Origin: Phytophthora colocasiae
Taxonomy: Eukaryota > Oomycota > Peronosporomycetes > Peronosporales > Peronosporaceae
Assembly (NCBI GenBank): GCA_018806915.1
Contig: JAGKQI010000043.1
Span: 992,001 to 1,056,000 of the forward strand
DNA length: 64,000 nt
Direction: 5' to 3'
Shown: positions 30,071 to 42,900 of the stretch, piece after piece
Layout: each line of letters opens with the position of its first letter
Position numbering within the stretch: position 1 is the first letter of the stretch
Notes under the pieces: model-generated
The model's database searches: none
Seen by the model: the letters and a program-made list of their open reading frames with translations, nothing else
Told to the model about the DNA's origin: nothing
Made by a program: the position numbers and the translations under genes

Positions 30071-31693
30071 ATGGACTCGCCAACGCCCACGTCTCCGTCC
30101 GCTTCTGCGGACGCGCAAGCCTCACCTGCTGCCTCTGCAGCAGGAACAACGACCTCAGCAGTGCCCACTAGCACTGCTGCTTCCAGCGGTTCGACAGAGA
30201 ATCTCTCTGTCACCAAGTACCATGCTCTCCAGAAGGAGAAGCATGAGAAGAAGATGAAGTCTTCTTCTCTAGCAGAGATTAAGAATCCTGCTGTCCCTCT
30301 CAAAGAACTCTTTGGAGAGGACTACGAAGACATCCTCGACTACGACGAGGATGTCGAGGAGGGGGAGGTTGATGTCAAGGCTCCCGCTCCCGTGTCTTCG
30401 TCCGAAGACACGTCAGGCCCACCCGTGGGGTCTCGACGACCTCGTGATGAGGCCTCGGACGCTTCAAGCTCGAAGCGTCCGCGCAGTGATGATGAAGCGT
30501 CCCCCATGTCGAGGGCGCTCACTGCACCGCGCACTGACCCGCTAGTGCGCACACCATGGATGCCTACTGAGGCAGAGATCCATGACCGGTTCGGTGCTAG
30601 TTCACCACCGAACCCGATACTGTTGTACTCATGCAACAGTATCAACGACGACGACGTCACCGCTAAGGTTGTCTTTGAGCCCGAGACTCAAAGACGCGAC
30701 TACTATATCGGGCTCTTCCACGAGCTCCGATACTATGCAGCGAAGAAGACTTCGCGCAAGAGCAAAGTGCCAGAGTGGCAGGCACTTTGTCAGTCGTGGA
30801 ATGCCTTTGTTGATAACTTCAACAAAGACCCGAAGGCGTATCGCGAGCGCGTTGCTGCGGCTCGCGATCGCTACTACACTTACACTACACGTGGTAAGTG
30901 TGAACGCCTCCATGATCAGTCCATGGAAGCGGGTATCCCATGTACCGTTCCCTTTGGCACACCCTGTCCGTGTTGCCAACCCTTGGCAACACGTCTCACC
31001 GAAAGTGATCTCCTGGGGTACACGCTTATCCGTGTACCCCATCACATCAAGGAGCTCCGTGGTCGTATTGTGCCACGCGAAGCTCCTAGTGCTGTGGCTG
31101 ACCGCAGCACTCCTCGTGCAGGGCTTACCCCTGCAAGTTATGGTGGGCTTCGTACACCCTCACCATTTCCGGAACGTCCTCCATCAGGACGTTCAAGTAC
31201 CTTGAGCGGCCCAATGAATCATGGAGCAAGTTTACTTGCTCCAAAGTCAGACACTGCATGTCTAGGTAGGTTTTGTGTAGCTAACAAAACTAATGAACCC
31301 TTTTCGAATTCATTTGTGTTGTCTCTACCAACAGTATTAGCGTTCAGCTTCTGTCGATCGACAGAAGCTGCGATAGCATCAAACCGTATGACGGCTTGTC
31401 TTCGCTGGACAAAGTCTAGCGCACCCGAGCTGATTTTTTTCAGCTTGTCGCCCTTGTCAGCAGCAGGCCCTGCCTGCTCGCTATCATCTCTCATGTCTGT
31501 GCCCGGCACAGACATCGCGCGCTCGTTCCTGCTTGAACGAGACGTCGCACGCGTCACAGCAGCTGATAGTGTGCTGCTATCAGTTGCATTCTGCGGTTGT
31601 TCGGACGCAACCGTAGATCCTCCCCCACTTAAGGAGGAAGCTACCCCGCCGAGCATGCTCGGCAATCGTGGATGCCTCATGGCGTTCACGTAG
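30071..31693 (+). CDS. Fam1 antisense ORF fused to antisense pol (second copy)
   Basis: Almost identical to 27828-29450, with the same internal deletion and the same open run through complementary pol to 31693. The first ~370 residues are the conserved antisense protein: acidic block, SSKRPRSDD, a likely folded domain, and a Cys cluster. The start ATG lies about 100 bp from the LTR edge at 29969, a position suited to transcription from that LTR on the opposite strand. Confidence 0.6.
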   Translation: MDSPTPTSPSASADAQASPAASAAGTTTSAVPTSTAASSGSTENLSVTKYHALQKEKHEKKMKSSSLAEIKNPAVPLKELFGEDYEDILDYDEDVEEGEVDVKAPAPVSSSEDTSGPPVGSRRPRDEASDASSSKRPRSDDEASPMSRALTAPRTDPLVRTPWMPTEAEIHDRFGASSPPNPILLYSCNSINDDDVTAKVVFEPETQRRDYYIGLFHELRYYAAKKTSRKSKVPEWQALCQSWNAFVDNFNKDPKAYRERVAAARDRYYTYTTRGKCERLHDQSMEAGIPCTVPFGTPCPCCQPLATRLTESDLLGYTLIRVPHHIKELRGRIVPREAPSAVADRSTPRAGLTPASYGGLRTPSPFPERPPSGRSSTLSGPMNHGASLLAPKSDTACLGRFCVANKTNEPFSNSFVLSLPTVLAFSFCRSTEAAIASNRMTACLRWTKSSAPELIFFSLSPLSAAGPACSLSSLMSVPGTDIARSFLLERDVARVTAADSVLLSVAFCGCSDATVDPPPLKEEATPPSMLGNRGCLMAFT

Positions 31694-34600
31694 AACGGTG
31701 TATGCCCTGTCGAGGCATGCACCGAGTTGTTGATGGCAAACTCTGCCATCGGTAAGCACTCGCTCCAATGCGGGAACGAGTGAGCGTAGCTCTTCAACGT
31801 GTCACCCAGTACACGGTTGACACGTTCGGTCTGTCCGTCCGTCTGCGGATGATCCGCAGTCGACATTGATAACTGTGAACCAAGAAGTGTAAACACTTCT
31901 TGCCAGAACCGCGCTGTGAAGCGTGGATCACGGTCCGACACAATGTCGAGCGGCATGCCATGGTGTTTGAACACCATGTCAACAAACAGTCGCGCAGTCT
32001 GCGCGGCTGTAACAGTAGCCGGGACGGCAGCAAGATGAACCATCTTGCTGAATCTGTCCACAAAGACAACGATGCCCGTCCTCCGCTTGCTGTCAGGCGG
32101 AAGACCGAAGACAAAGTCCACGGACATGGTCTGCCAACACTCCGACGGAGTCGGTAGTGATTGAAGAGGAGCCTGCGAGAACTGCGCAGGCTTCACGCGT
32201 TGACAAACCTCGCAAGCACATACGTACTTGCGCACCCACTTGTACAGGTGGTGCCAGTAGAAGTCACGCGTGAGAAGAGTGTATGTCTTCTCACGATCCG
32301 GATGTCCTGCCGTGGGGGCATCGTGATACTCGAACAGGATCCTCAACCGGAGGTCATGATCATTCGGAACGACAATGCGATCCGCATTGTCGTCTACTGC
32401 ACTGTACAACAGTAGGCCTTCGTGTACACGATAGCGGTGTACACGAGCTCGAAGATGAGGGGTTAGCTTCCGACGTGCCACGTCGGAAGGTGCTGCGAGG
32501 AACTCCAGCAGCCCCTTCGCGTCTGCATCCCTTGCATACGCGTTCTTCACGTCGTCAATCAACGTTGACGACGGCACACTTGTCTTCACGACGCCAACAG
32601 CGTTGGCGTCGACCGTCTTCGCATAGTCAGGTCGACGCGATAACGCGTCGGCCACTATGTTGAGTCTTCCGGGTTTGTACTCCACCCGGAAGTTGTACTC
32701 CGCGAAGAAGGACAACCATCTCGCTATACGTTGCGAGATGTGCGGCGACTTGATCGCCGTCCGCAATGATGCGTGGTCGGTGTAGACCACGAACGGTCTA
32801 CTCCCAAGTAGATACACTCGGAACTTTGCGAGTGCATACTTCATAGCAAGGAGTTCCTTGTCATGTACGGGATAGTTACGCTCAGCTGGCTTCAGCTGAC
32901 GCGATTGATAGTAGACGACACGATCACGCCCTTCGTGATCGTGTTGCATCAATGCACATCCGATTGCAAAGTCGGATGCATCGCACACTACATGGAATGG
33001 ACGATCTTGGTCCGCCACGGCCAAGATCGGCGCTTCAGTCAAGCCCTGCTTGACTGCACCGAATGCCTCCTGGCACTCGGTCGTCCAAATCCACTCAGCT
33101 TCTTTCTTAAGAGGCTGTGACAACGGGCGAATATTGCCCGCATAGTTCTCCACGTACTTGCACAAGTACGTGGCAAGCCCAAGGAACTGCCTCAGTTCCT
33201 TCACATTTGATGGCGTGGGCCATTCATTGATCACGCTGACCTTCTCTGGGTCAGGGCGCACACCGTCTTTCCCCACGAGACACCCCAGCACGGGTATCTC
33301 GCTCGCCCCGAAGATACACTTCTTTAGGTTCGCATAGAGCTTATGTTTCCTCATAAGCTCTAGCAGCTTCCGGAGATGCACCTCATGCATCTCAATGTCC
33401 GTCTTCCCGTTCACAGCCCGGCTGTGGACGAACGCGTCGTCGAAGTAACTCGGTGCGAAGTCGCGCACCGAGCGCAATAGATGTGTCACGCTTCTATTGA
33501 GGGTTGCAGGGGCATTCTTAAGCCCCTGTGGCATTACGAGCCACTCCCAAAGCATACCGCTTGGAGTGCTTACCGCTGTGAGAGGGATGTCCCTAGGATC
33601 TGATAGAATCCATCACGCAGATCTAGAGCACTGAAGATAGTGCTCAAGGCCATCGAATCGATGATAACATCTTTTCGCGGTATCGGCGTTTGCGCCGGTA
33701 TCGTCGCATCGTTCAACTTGTTGTACGCATGAACGATGCGCCAGCCGCCCTGTGGCTTCTTGACACAGAACGTCGGGGCACTGTGCGGGGACTTCGATTC
33801 CCACACTTGACCTGCACGGCGACGACTTTCAAAGAAGTCGTCGATTGCTTGTACTTGTTCACGCGGCAGTGGTCACTGCCGTGTAACACAGTACTTTGTG
33901 CCCGGCACGAGATCAATCTCGTGCTGTACGCCCTTGTCCTTCGGAAGCTCCGAAGGAATCTCGTCCGGGAGTACATCCTTGTACTCCCGCAGAACTTTGT
34001 AGTAGGGACTCGACCTCAACGAGTCCCAACTCTGCTCCTCGAAGCGTTGCTTCTTGGTCTTCGCACTGAGGGAGTCATCGCCCTCAGTGATGCCATCGAC
34101 GACGAGCTGCTTCAGCTCTTCGGCTTCACGATCCACTCTCTCGACATCCGAGAGAATGCAAATTTGTTCGATGCGTCCATCGTACAAGTCCCGCGTGAAG
34201 CGCTTCCAACTCATCGTTGGAAGTGCGGTCAACGCCGACGCACACGTCGGCGGATTCTCCAACCGCATCCTCTGGTACTGTAACGCAGTATCAGTTCGTG
34301 TCAAGACGTTCCTCGTCTTGACACTCGGTGTCTGCACTGCAGACACACCCTCCACAGTCACGGACTGGGACTCGCAAAGCTCCCTGAGCTTGCGCCGCGA
34401 AGGTCTGCCATGGAGCCCAGCTCCAGGTGTTCCACGTCCAAGGCATCCTACCTTGGACGGGACTTTATCGCCATCGTCAGCGGATTCCTTCCGCTGACTC
34501 GCACATCCAAGCACTGCTTGTGTGGCGCTCATCGCGTGCAGCACCGCTGCACGTGAGCACGCAGGTTCTTCGGGTGCTGGGCGTTTGCACCGCCAGCACC

Positions 34601-35297
34601 TCCTGCCGCGCAGTCACTCCCGGAGTCGACGTGCTCTCGCTAGCTTCCAGCGCTAGCGAGTGTTCGCTTATACACGTCTCATCAGCTCCCGGAGCTGATG
34701 ACCGATCGCTAGTTCCCGGAACTAGCAGCGAAGCGCCAGTGGCGTCAGCTCCCAGAGCTGACGCACGTCTTTCGGTTCCCCGAATATTATCTAACTCATC
34801 AACTCCCAGAGTTGACGCGACGTCGTCGGCGCGACCCTTGGGGGCTTGAAGTACCTCCAAGGATACCGGTAATACCGGTATTTTACCTTCTCTCAGGTGA
34901 ATCGCATTCACCTGATCATCACTCATGTGACAAACATCATTCAGATGTTTATGCGTCAGGTGATTCACATTCACCTGACCATCACTCACGTGATCGCGAC
35001 CCTTCGGCTCAGATTTCTGAGTCGACACACATTTTCTCCCAACGACTCTCGGAGTCGTTGATGGTCGCTGGCGGCGATCGGAGGCAGCGGCGGCCGCTAC
35101 TGCCTCAACTGGGGATTCACATGCACCGGCCGGTACATGTGCAGCACTGACAGGGCTTTGCTCTCTGTTGCGCTGTTGTTGTTGAAGCGTACGAGCGTAC
35201 GCTTCTCCCAGTTGATCACCGGGTCATGCCGTGCAAGCCACGGCATGCCTAATACCAAGTCGAACTTATCGTCTAGATCCAAGACGATAAGGTCTTC
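31219..35297 (-). pseudogene. pol: Fam1 pol of element C, main part
   Basis: 33555-31219 is a long open frame (778 aa) from mid-RT (MLWEWLVMPQGLKNAP) through RNase H and integrase (D, D, E: FVFGLPPDSK; SDRDPRFTARF; TDGQTERVNRVL). RNase H and integrase are undamaged, unlike A and B. Upstream, RT has a deletion at about 33592 that shifts the frame, then the conserved TGA (33873-33875), the linker with the hairpin array, and protease end FDLVLGMPWLARHD. The chromodomain was lost in the deletion next to 31219. It is split by Fam2 at 35297/51883. Confidence 0.85.
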
Positions 35298-37193
35298 TGT
35301 CGCGAAATCGGTGCAACTTTTACCGCGGTGCAGGGGCGTACAGTGAACCTGGAAGTGTGACTACCGGTGTAATACCAGAGTCGCACAGCAAGGTGGGCGT
35401 GTGTTACCTTGTGCTGTCCTCGTAGGTTCGTTGTCTTGGTAATGAGACCCTCGCCGGGGTCGTGAGAGTGTTGCTGAGAGTGAGGGTTCCTTGCGTAGAC
35501 CGTCGGATATCCTTCTGGTCCTCACAGGAGCGCTTGAGAGTCGAACGTTTTCCGGTGAACACTTGTGTACACCAGAGATTTCTGAAAACAAAAGGGAAAT
35601 TAATACAAAGGGAAGTCCAGTAAATAGACTTCCGAGATAACCGCAATATAGAGTTCCGATATACAAATATGTAGCTGCTCTTATTCTTTCCTGGCCCTTG
35701 AGCAGTGGGCTAGTTCTCCAGGTCAACTAGGAAATGTTCACCAGACACCTGGTCTGTCTGGTATTCCCGTAACTTTCGCGCACCACCCTCTAATATATAG
35801 AGGGAAAATAAACCAATACACTATCAGTTATATAACAGTCTACCGAGCGTCTTGAGAGCGACTGTCTAGCTCCCAAAACCTGTCCAAACGTACAATATGA
35901 AATGGGCTACCGCTAGAGACAAAACAAACGACCCAACTAGTAAATGGAATAGGTGGGTCCTCTCAGGTCTCTACGTTACGCTGATCTCCACCTAAAGGGG
36001 CTTGATAGGTGAGAGATCACACGACTCAAAGCTTTGTCGTGGCCTAGCACTTATGGGAAGCAGCAGGCAGACGACCTCGTTATAACAAAGCAAATCGAAC
36101 TCGTTACAACAGGGAAAATTGAACTCTTTACAACAAGGCAAATTGATCTCTGGTTATCTATCTTGTATCTCTCTGTCTTCTGTCTTCCATATTCTCATAT
36201 ACACTTGGTCTCAATATAACTCAGGAATCTTCACTTGGGCTCACTATGGTAGTCGATGCTGTAGATCTTGTCGAGTCGACACTTAATGATGTCATTATAG
36301 GGATGAGCAGGTTGCGTTTCACTTGATTGCGTGAGGTCGTGTTGGGTACACTTGGTTTCAGTATGGGGTGGACTTCAGAGTGTCAGAGTCTGGTATCCTG
36401 TTCATCAGGGTCTGGAATCATGTGCGTCGGAGACATGTTCATCGGAACCATGTACTCCGGAATCATGTACGTCAGAGTTGTAATACCAGAGTCGTGACAC
36501 TTGGGTCTGATCATCGGAGTCTTGTACGTCGGAGTCTGTTCATCGGAAACTGGTAAATGTCTGGAATATTGCTTGTATAAGCCGGACACATCAGACTTGT
36601 TTACCAGAATCATGTTCATCAGACTCATGTACGTCGGACTTCATGTACGTCGGACTCATGTACGTCAGACTTCATGGTGTGATATCAGAGTTTCCATGCG
36701 TGATACCAGAAATCCATGAGTATTTTTAGGGTGCGGAGCACGTATGCTGCAACGCACGAAGTCCAATCGGGATATGCGCGGGGTGCGCTACGTCCTGTGC
36801 GCGATACTTGGTATCTTGTGGGTATAATTATTTTCCTTGAACCATCATCGTCACACAGGACGGCAACGGGATGAGGTCTCTCAGAGATACATTCTTCTGA
36901 GAGACTTTCTGCCAACCTTTAGGCACTCATCGTCGGGGAAAGTCCGGTGATCAGACTGAGTGTTGTTGTCTCTCGGAGTTTGTGCACTTTTCCGAGGAAC
37001 ACTTCTGATCTCTTGGGCCCCTTTGCAGTACAGGTGAAGGTTAATATATATATTTCTTCCACAGGTCCATCATTGTCGCACGGGACATAACCTCGTCCCA
37101 CATCTCCCTTTCTCCCACAACCCAGTATACATCCAATCACATCACAGCGTAACGTCCATATCCACTCGAAAAATCGTAATTAGCAACGTGTCA
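35298..37193 (-). repeat. 3' LTR of Fam2 element
   Basis: 1896 bp, from TGTCGCGAA to CGTGTCA as read on plus. It differs from 49992-51882 at a few bases, with larger changes near 37043-37095. It contains the degenerate 15-mer repeat region 36399-36673. It could also drive the antisense region that starts about 250 bp inside. Confidence 0.9.
36399..36673. repeat. Degenerate 15-bp tandem repeat in Fam2 LTR
   Basis: The core TGTNCNYCRGA recurs with near-exact 15-bp period. One run starts at 36421, 36436, 36451 and 36466; a second at 36598, 36613, 36628, 36644 and 36659; and isolated units lie nearby (36399 and others). The same units appear in the other LTR (about 51093-51367). The short LTR 14607-16257 has the first run (near 15710-15760) but lacks the second. 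Confidence 0.8.
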
Positions 37194-37207
37194 ACCGCCC
37201 CTCCTGG
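37194..37207 (-). other. Fam2 polypurine tract
   Basis: On the minus strand AGGAGGGGCGG lies directly before the 3' LTR start TGACACG. This is the expected place and composition for the plus-strand primer. Confidence 0.65.
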
Positions 37208-37442
37208 TCATAATTCGTCAGTGCGGAACTTTCTCCAAACTGAGCATCGGACAGTACGTCAGAGGTCCCGTGAACATAGTGTAGCTGTGACGCTCTCAAA
37301 ACTTCCGGGATTTCAGAATCTCTGGTGTCCTGTCGCTCAGTCTGATTCCATCAGACTCAGAAATAGCCAACTGTCGTATCCCACAAACGGCCACATCCCG
37401 ATTTCCTTTCTGACACAAAAGTCAGAAGAGGATCCTGCAACC

Positions 37443-39600
37443 ATGGGTTCTCCATTGGCTCCTACTAGTGGCAACGCCTCGGGCACTGGGCCCGTTTCGG
37501 CATCCACGGCATCGCGAGGTGATGACGGCGGCAATACCATGTCATCTGGAGGCAGCTCTAGCGCCCCAGCCTCACAGTCGAGCGCGTCCGCCGCTCCGAA
37601 GCAGGGCGTTGATGCTGCTGACGGCGATGGGCACGTGAACATGCCGGACACATCTACAGCTTCCGCTACTGCGGGTTCGACTCCTAGCGTCTTGCCTTCG
37701 CTTCACAGAGGCCCCCACATTCTCTCCACCACCGAGGTGGACGATCTGTTTGGGCCTGGGCAACAACCGTTGGACGAAGAGAAGCCCGACGTCCCTTCCA
37801 ACTGAGTGGATCCTGAGCAACGACCTGAGGGGCAACCATTCTTGGTTGGTGTTCCGGCGCTCGCCGAGGACTTCCGTGTGGGCAACCACATCGCGAACAT
37901 CTATGGTGGGCCTGGTGTACTAGTTGGCCTTGAAGGCTTCACATCGGCAGACATCTCGGAGCTCGAGCGTGTCATCCCTGACTTCACTGAAAGTCAGATG
38001 CTTGTTCCCCACGTGGACAGCCGTAACCGCATGAGTCTTGAGGCACACATGGGATCTGTTGACGTCCTCCGGGAATTGGCGGCAATCCTCCTGCACCTCC
38101 CCCATCAGCGCCTCGCCGAGCGGGTGTACAAGATATCGGGTTACCTGAAGCAGATGGCTGGCGCTCACCGTCGGCTTCGACTCCAAGTAGAGTCCCAGGG
38201 CGGTGCATCTCTGGTGGACACGGCCGCTATCCAGAACGAGTCCGAAGATCTCAAGCGTCAATGGGTCTTCAACTGCCAGTATTGGCGCCATGAAGTGCTG
38301 GACGCCCGGCGTACTGCTGGTGAGACCGAAGATCGTGTGAACGCGGAGTCCAAGAACCTCGCGTCGCACTATCAGGACCAGATCGATGCCCTGGAAGCTG
38401 AGAAGTCGGCCCTGGAAGAACGCCTGGAGGACTCTCAAGCGGAGGTCCGGTTGCTGAAGGCTCGCCCCACGACCACAGCCACAGACTCCTGGGGTTTTCT
38501 GGAGTACCTGTTTGAACACGGGGAGTTGAACGGCAGTTGGGTGCGTCTTCGGGAGCTTCTGGTGAACTTTCAAGAGGGCAAGGCGCCGCCTGGAGACTGG
38601 GACACCATCATCAATGTGACTGCGATGGATCAGCGCAAGGCGGAAATCCCTGACTTCCCCAAGCGTCTGGCGAAAGTTTGCTTCGATCAAGCTGCGGAGG
38701 CCAAGAAATCAGCCAAAGTGCTGGATCTGACGGGTGCTGGTAGTGGTGTGAAAGTCTCCGATGAACATGCGAGTGGCCCCGTGAAATCGGGCACTCGCCC
38801 GGTGAACAAGTCTGGTGTCCAAGTCGTACAAGTCGCTAACACCGAAGGAGCTGCTGACAATCGAGGCCCCGGACACACATTGTTCTTCGTGGCTGTACTA
38901 CGGCATTCCGGTCCAGCCGACGAGTGACACCAAGACGGCCATCGGGCAGACTCCAGGGTTCCCAGACTTCGAGCCCCACAGACACAGTGTGGCACGCCTT
39001 AAGAAACGCTGGAACTCCAAGAAGTACCAAGCTTTGCTAGACGAAGTGCCAGCTCCCTGGGAGGTCATGTACCAGAACCGCCGGACCGAGTTATATTTTC
39101 ACCGGCGTGAAGACCTCTGTCCTTTGGTTCAGGCGGACATCGAAGAACTCGCGTCTCTCATGCGCAAGCACGCCCAAGCGCTGTGGGAACGCACTCACTG
39201 GGTAATCATGGATCCCGACGAGGACCTGCTGTCCGGTGAACAGCACTAGGAACGTGGGCTCCGAAGTGCATCTTTACTGCGCCAATATCGAGGGACAGTA
39301 TCCAAGATTCTGAAGCACAAGGATTTCCCGGAGACGCTCATGTTCGAGCCTGGTATCTGGAAGGTCCCGGACAAATATTGCCCATGGATCTGGCAGGACC
39401 CACGTGCACGTGACATCGGAGGTCCCAAGTGCCTGAGCTTGCGCAAGCAACTTGAAGCTATCGACTCAGCGGAACCGGCGCGCACGCAGTGGGCCACAGC
39501 GTCTGCCGACAAGGACTGGATGCAATACGTGCCATCCGACCTCCGGAAAGAAGCTCTGACGCCCGCTGAACGCGCCAAAAATCCTGTCTCTCTGAAGTAA
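37443..39600 (+). pseudogene. Fam2 antisense coding region, decayed copy
   Basis: Begins MGSPLAPTSG and matches 16514-19464. Damage: an in-frame TGA at 37803-37805 where the other copy has TGG; a large deletion at about 38815 that joins the coiled-coil protein to the C-terminal domain out of frame; TAG at 39247-39249 where the other copy has AAG. The C-terminus beyond the other copy's truncation is visible here (EPARTQWATASADKDW, stop at 39598-39600). The pol of this element is intact while this region is decayed. Confidence 0.7.
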
Positions 39601-39983
39601 GTACGCCAGAGGTCTGGTGTACTCTTCGCGACATCTCCGGGGAACTACACTTCTTCTTCCAGAACAACTTAGTCGTCTGCATATCGTAGCGTAGTAACAA
39701 TTCCAAATATAGTTCCCCGACGACCTTCTCCTTTAACATCCTCATATGTCGTTCAGTAATCTTCTTCTCGTAGCATCATCATAATTCACTCGTAAAATTC
39801 CATCATAAACACACAATCACAAAATCATCCCCATACAAATTCACATAACAATCACCATCTCTGGGAGTCATGTATCCCCGAAATCACATTTCCGAAAGAC
39901 ATGTCTCTCAGACACCTTCATCTCTGAAATACATCGTCTGGTGAACATCACTGTTCACCAGAGTTTTCAGAATAGGTTAGAGT
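39601..39983. other. Fam2 spacer between convergent ORFs
   Basis: No ORF. It separates the 3' ends of the antisense region and pol. It holds an exact 11-bp inverted repeat (arms 39937-39947 TCTGGTGAACA and 39952-39962) built from the family's TGTTCACCAGA unit. It may act in 3' end formation for both transcripts. Confidence 0.5.
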
Positions 39984-42900
39984 TTAAACTCTGGGGTGAT
40001 CGTCTCCAGCTTGCATTGCTTGGAAACGAGCTCGCGCTCGTGCGCTCTGATTGAACTCATACAGTAAAGCGCCACAGTTCAGCTTTGACAAGGGTAGCCA
40101 CTCTGTCTCGTCGTACCCCTTCCACTTGACCAGGTATTCGCGAAGTCTCTTGGAGGTCCTGGTACGTTTGCTCCACCGAGTGTCAAGTATCTTTTCCACT
40201 TCGTATTCATCATTCTCGGTGTCGGGCTCCCAACTGTCTTCTGGTAACAGTGCTGCATCAAAGTCATCATCCTCGCGGACATCGAGTTCCACAGTCGGTC
40301 TTCTGGGAAACAAGGCTCTCGGCTTCAGGCGACTTATATGAACCCAAGGGTTCACCCGATACCCGGTATCCTCAACCTTCAGTTTCACACGAAAATCATC
40401 CAACATCTCTTCAATCCGGAAAGGGCCATGCCACATGTGTGCGAGTTTCCGACTCAACCCCGTTTGTACCTTGGGGATGTATAACCACACGGCATCACCG
40501 ACGGCAAATCCGGACTTCAGACGTTCCGACAACTCCTTCCACTTTCGAGTCTGTTCTTCAGAACGCTCCCGCTTGGCCTTCTTCTGAAGTTCTTCAGCAC
40601 AGGCTTGAGCGTAGCTGTAATCTCGTTGCATCTTCCGACGCCACTCATAAGCAGTGCGCTCTTGTACACCAGAAGGCTTTGGACCAAGCATTGCGGACAC
40701 AGTCCCATGAGCATCCCATCCGTGCACCAGAAAGAAAGGTGTTTCCAGACGGGTCGCATCAAAGGAAGTATTCAATGCGAACATCAGCCGTTCGGCGTGG
40801 TCGTCCCAGTCGCTCTGATCAGCTTCGGCGATGTAGGCCTTGATGGCACGCACGACTGTCTGAACAGACCGTTCTTGTTGGCCGTTCGCCGGAGGACGGT
40901 ACGCCAGAGTCGCCCGCTGTCTGCTTCCCAGGAGATCCCGGAAACACCTGAGCACTTCACTCATGAACCGAGGGTCCTGATCATGGCGTATCAGGGAACT
41001 AGCTCCGAAGTTCCGGAAGACACGTTCCTCGTAGGCCTCACCGACATCTTGAGCCGTAGTAATACTCATAGGCTTGCACATCACATATCCTGAGAACATG
41101 TCTTGGAACAACAGCAGGAACGTGTTGCCTCTGGCGGACTTTGGCATGTGCGTCACGAAATCCATGGACACTACTTCAAAAGGTCGACTGGGCTCGATGT
41201 TGCCGGGCGACGGTCCAGGATTCGGGGGACGCCCCTTGCCACTTGCACAGTCCATACACTCCTTGACGAACCTTTCCACATCAGCGTACATACCAATCCA
41301 GTAGAACTCGGAGCTCAGCTTCTCGAACGTACGTTTGATCCCCTGGTGAGCACCCTGGTAGTCCCCATGAGCATCGTGCAGCATATCGGCATGTAAGTCT
41401 CTGGGAACCACAAGTCTGAGTTCATCGACCATGTCTCTCGGACGTTCCCTGGTAGCACGGCTGAGGCGGTACAAAACGTCTCTGGAATCCAAGATGAAAT
41501 CATCGGCGATCCTGGCAAGCTTCCTTACTCGGGGTCGTGGTAGATCTCCCACATCACCCTTAAGGAACTTGATGAGTTCTGCCAGATGAACATCTTGAGT
41601 CTGGTGAACTTTGATCCGCCGCCAGCGTTCTTCCTGAAACTCCAATGGGCCCACGGGTTCACGAGCCTCCGCGTCATCTAATAGGTTTGCTTCTTCCTGA
41701 TTGCGTGCACGAGTGATGGCAACAAGCACCTTGGCAGCATGAGGCAGGGGTGTAGACTCTGGCCCTGGGTCATCCATCTCCGGTGTACAATCATGTTCAC
41801 CAGAGGTCCGGTGAACATCGTCCGGAGTTTCAGAAGACATCCCTTCGGGAGGCTTCATCAGTTTCTCTGGGATCTTGGACACCAGTTTTAGATGAGTCAA
41901 TTCGTCAGGGTCTTGGACCTGCCAGGACTCGCCAAGGACGAGGGTCTTGGACGTCAAATAGTCCGCTGCTTGATTGAACTCACGCTTCACGTTCACTAGC
42001 TTCAGAGACTGGAACTTGATCTTCAGAGACTCAAACTCGGTCAATTTCCGCTGCAGGTTCGGCTGATTACAATTGATCAGACCTTGGGCCTGCTGGATAG
42101 CAATACGGGAGTCTCCGACAACCACCAAGTCTCGGATACCACGTTCCAAAGCCAACTTCAATCCATTGATCAGACCACAGGATTCTGAGTCATTCACAGT
42201 GACATCTTTCAGAGCGAACCCTTGGGCTTCCAGGATATTCCACCCCGGGAGCTCCCAGAGCACACATCCGCAGCTTCCCAGGCGAGTGGATGTCTTGGCG
42301 GCACCATCAAAACTTAGAACACAACCTCGGTAATCAGCCTCTAGCATCTCCACGCTAATGGGTGCTGGAGGTTTGACTCGCCCCTTGACGGGGATGAGAT
42401 TTTCAGAGACCTCATCGAGGTGTTCACGGGGTGTGATGCCCGCTCCAAGAATAGCCGGGAGACCATCTTCATCTCGCTGGATCCTGCGAATCTCCAAGTT
42501 CCAATGTGACAACTTCAATCCCCACTTCACGTTCCGACCATCAGCCGAACTGGATGACAGGAGCCATTTCAACACCGAATGTCTGGTGTACACCGTGATC
42601 ACGGGGCTCGTGTTTATCAGAGCCCGAAAGTTCTCCAGAACCCTGAGGATCGCTATAACCTCTTTCTCTGCGATGTGATACCGGAGTTCTGTCTCATTCA
42701 ACACACGTCCAGTGAACCGTACGGGGTGTATCACTCCATCGTACTCCTGTCCCAAGACGGCTGAAGCAGCCCACGGGTTCGCATGAGGTATAATAACGAA
42801 AGGCCTGGTGCGATCTGGGTGTCTGAGGAGCGGTGTCGAGACAATCTTGCGCTTGAGGATCTCAAAGGCTTCTTTCGCTCGAGCCAAATCTCGACCAGCG

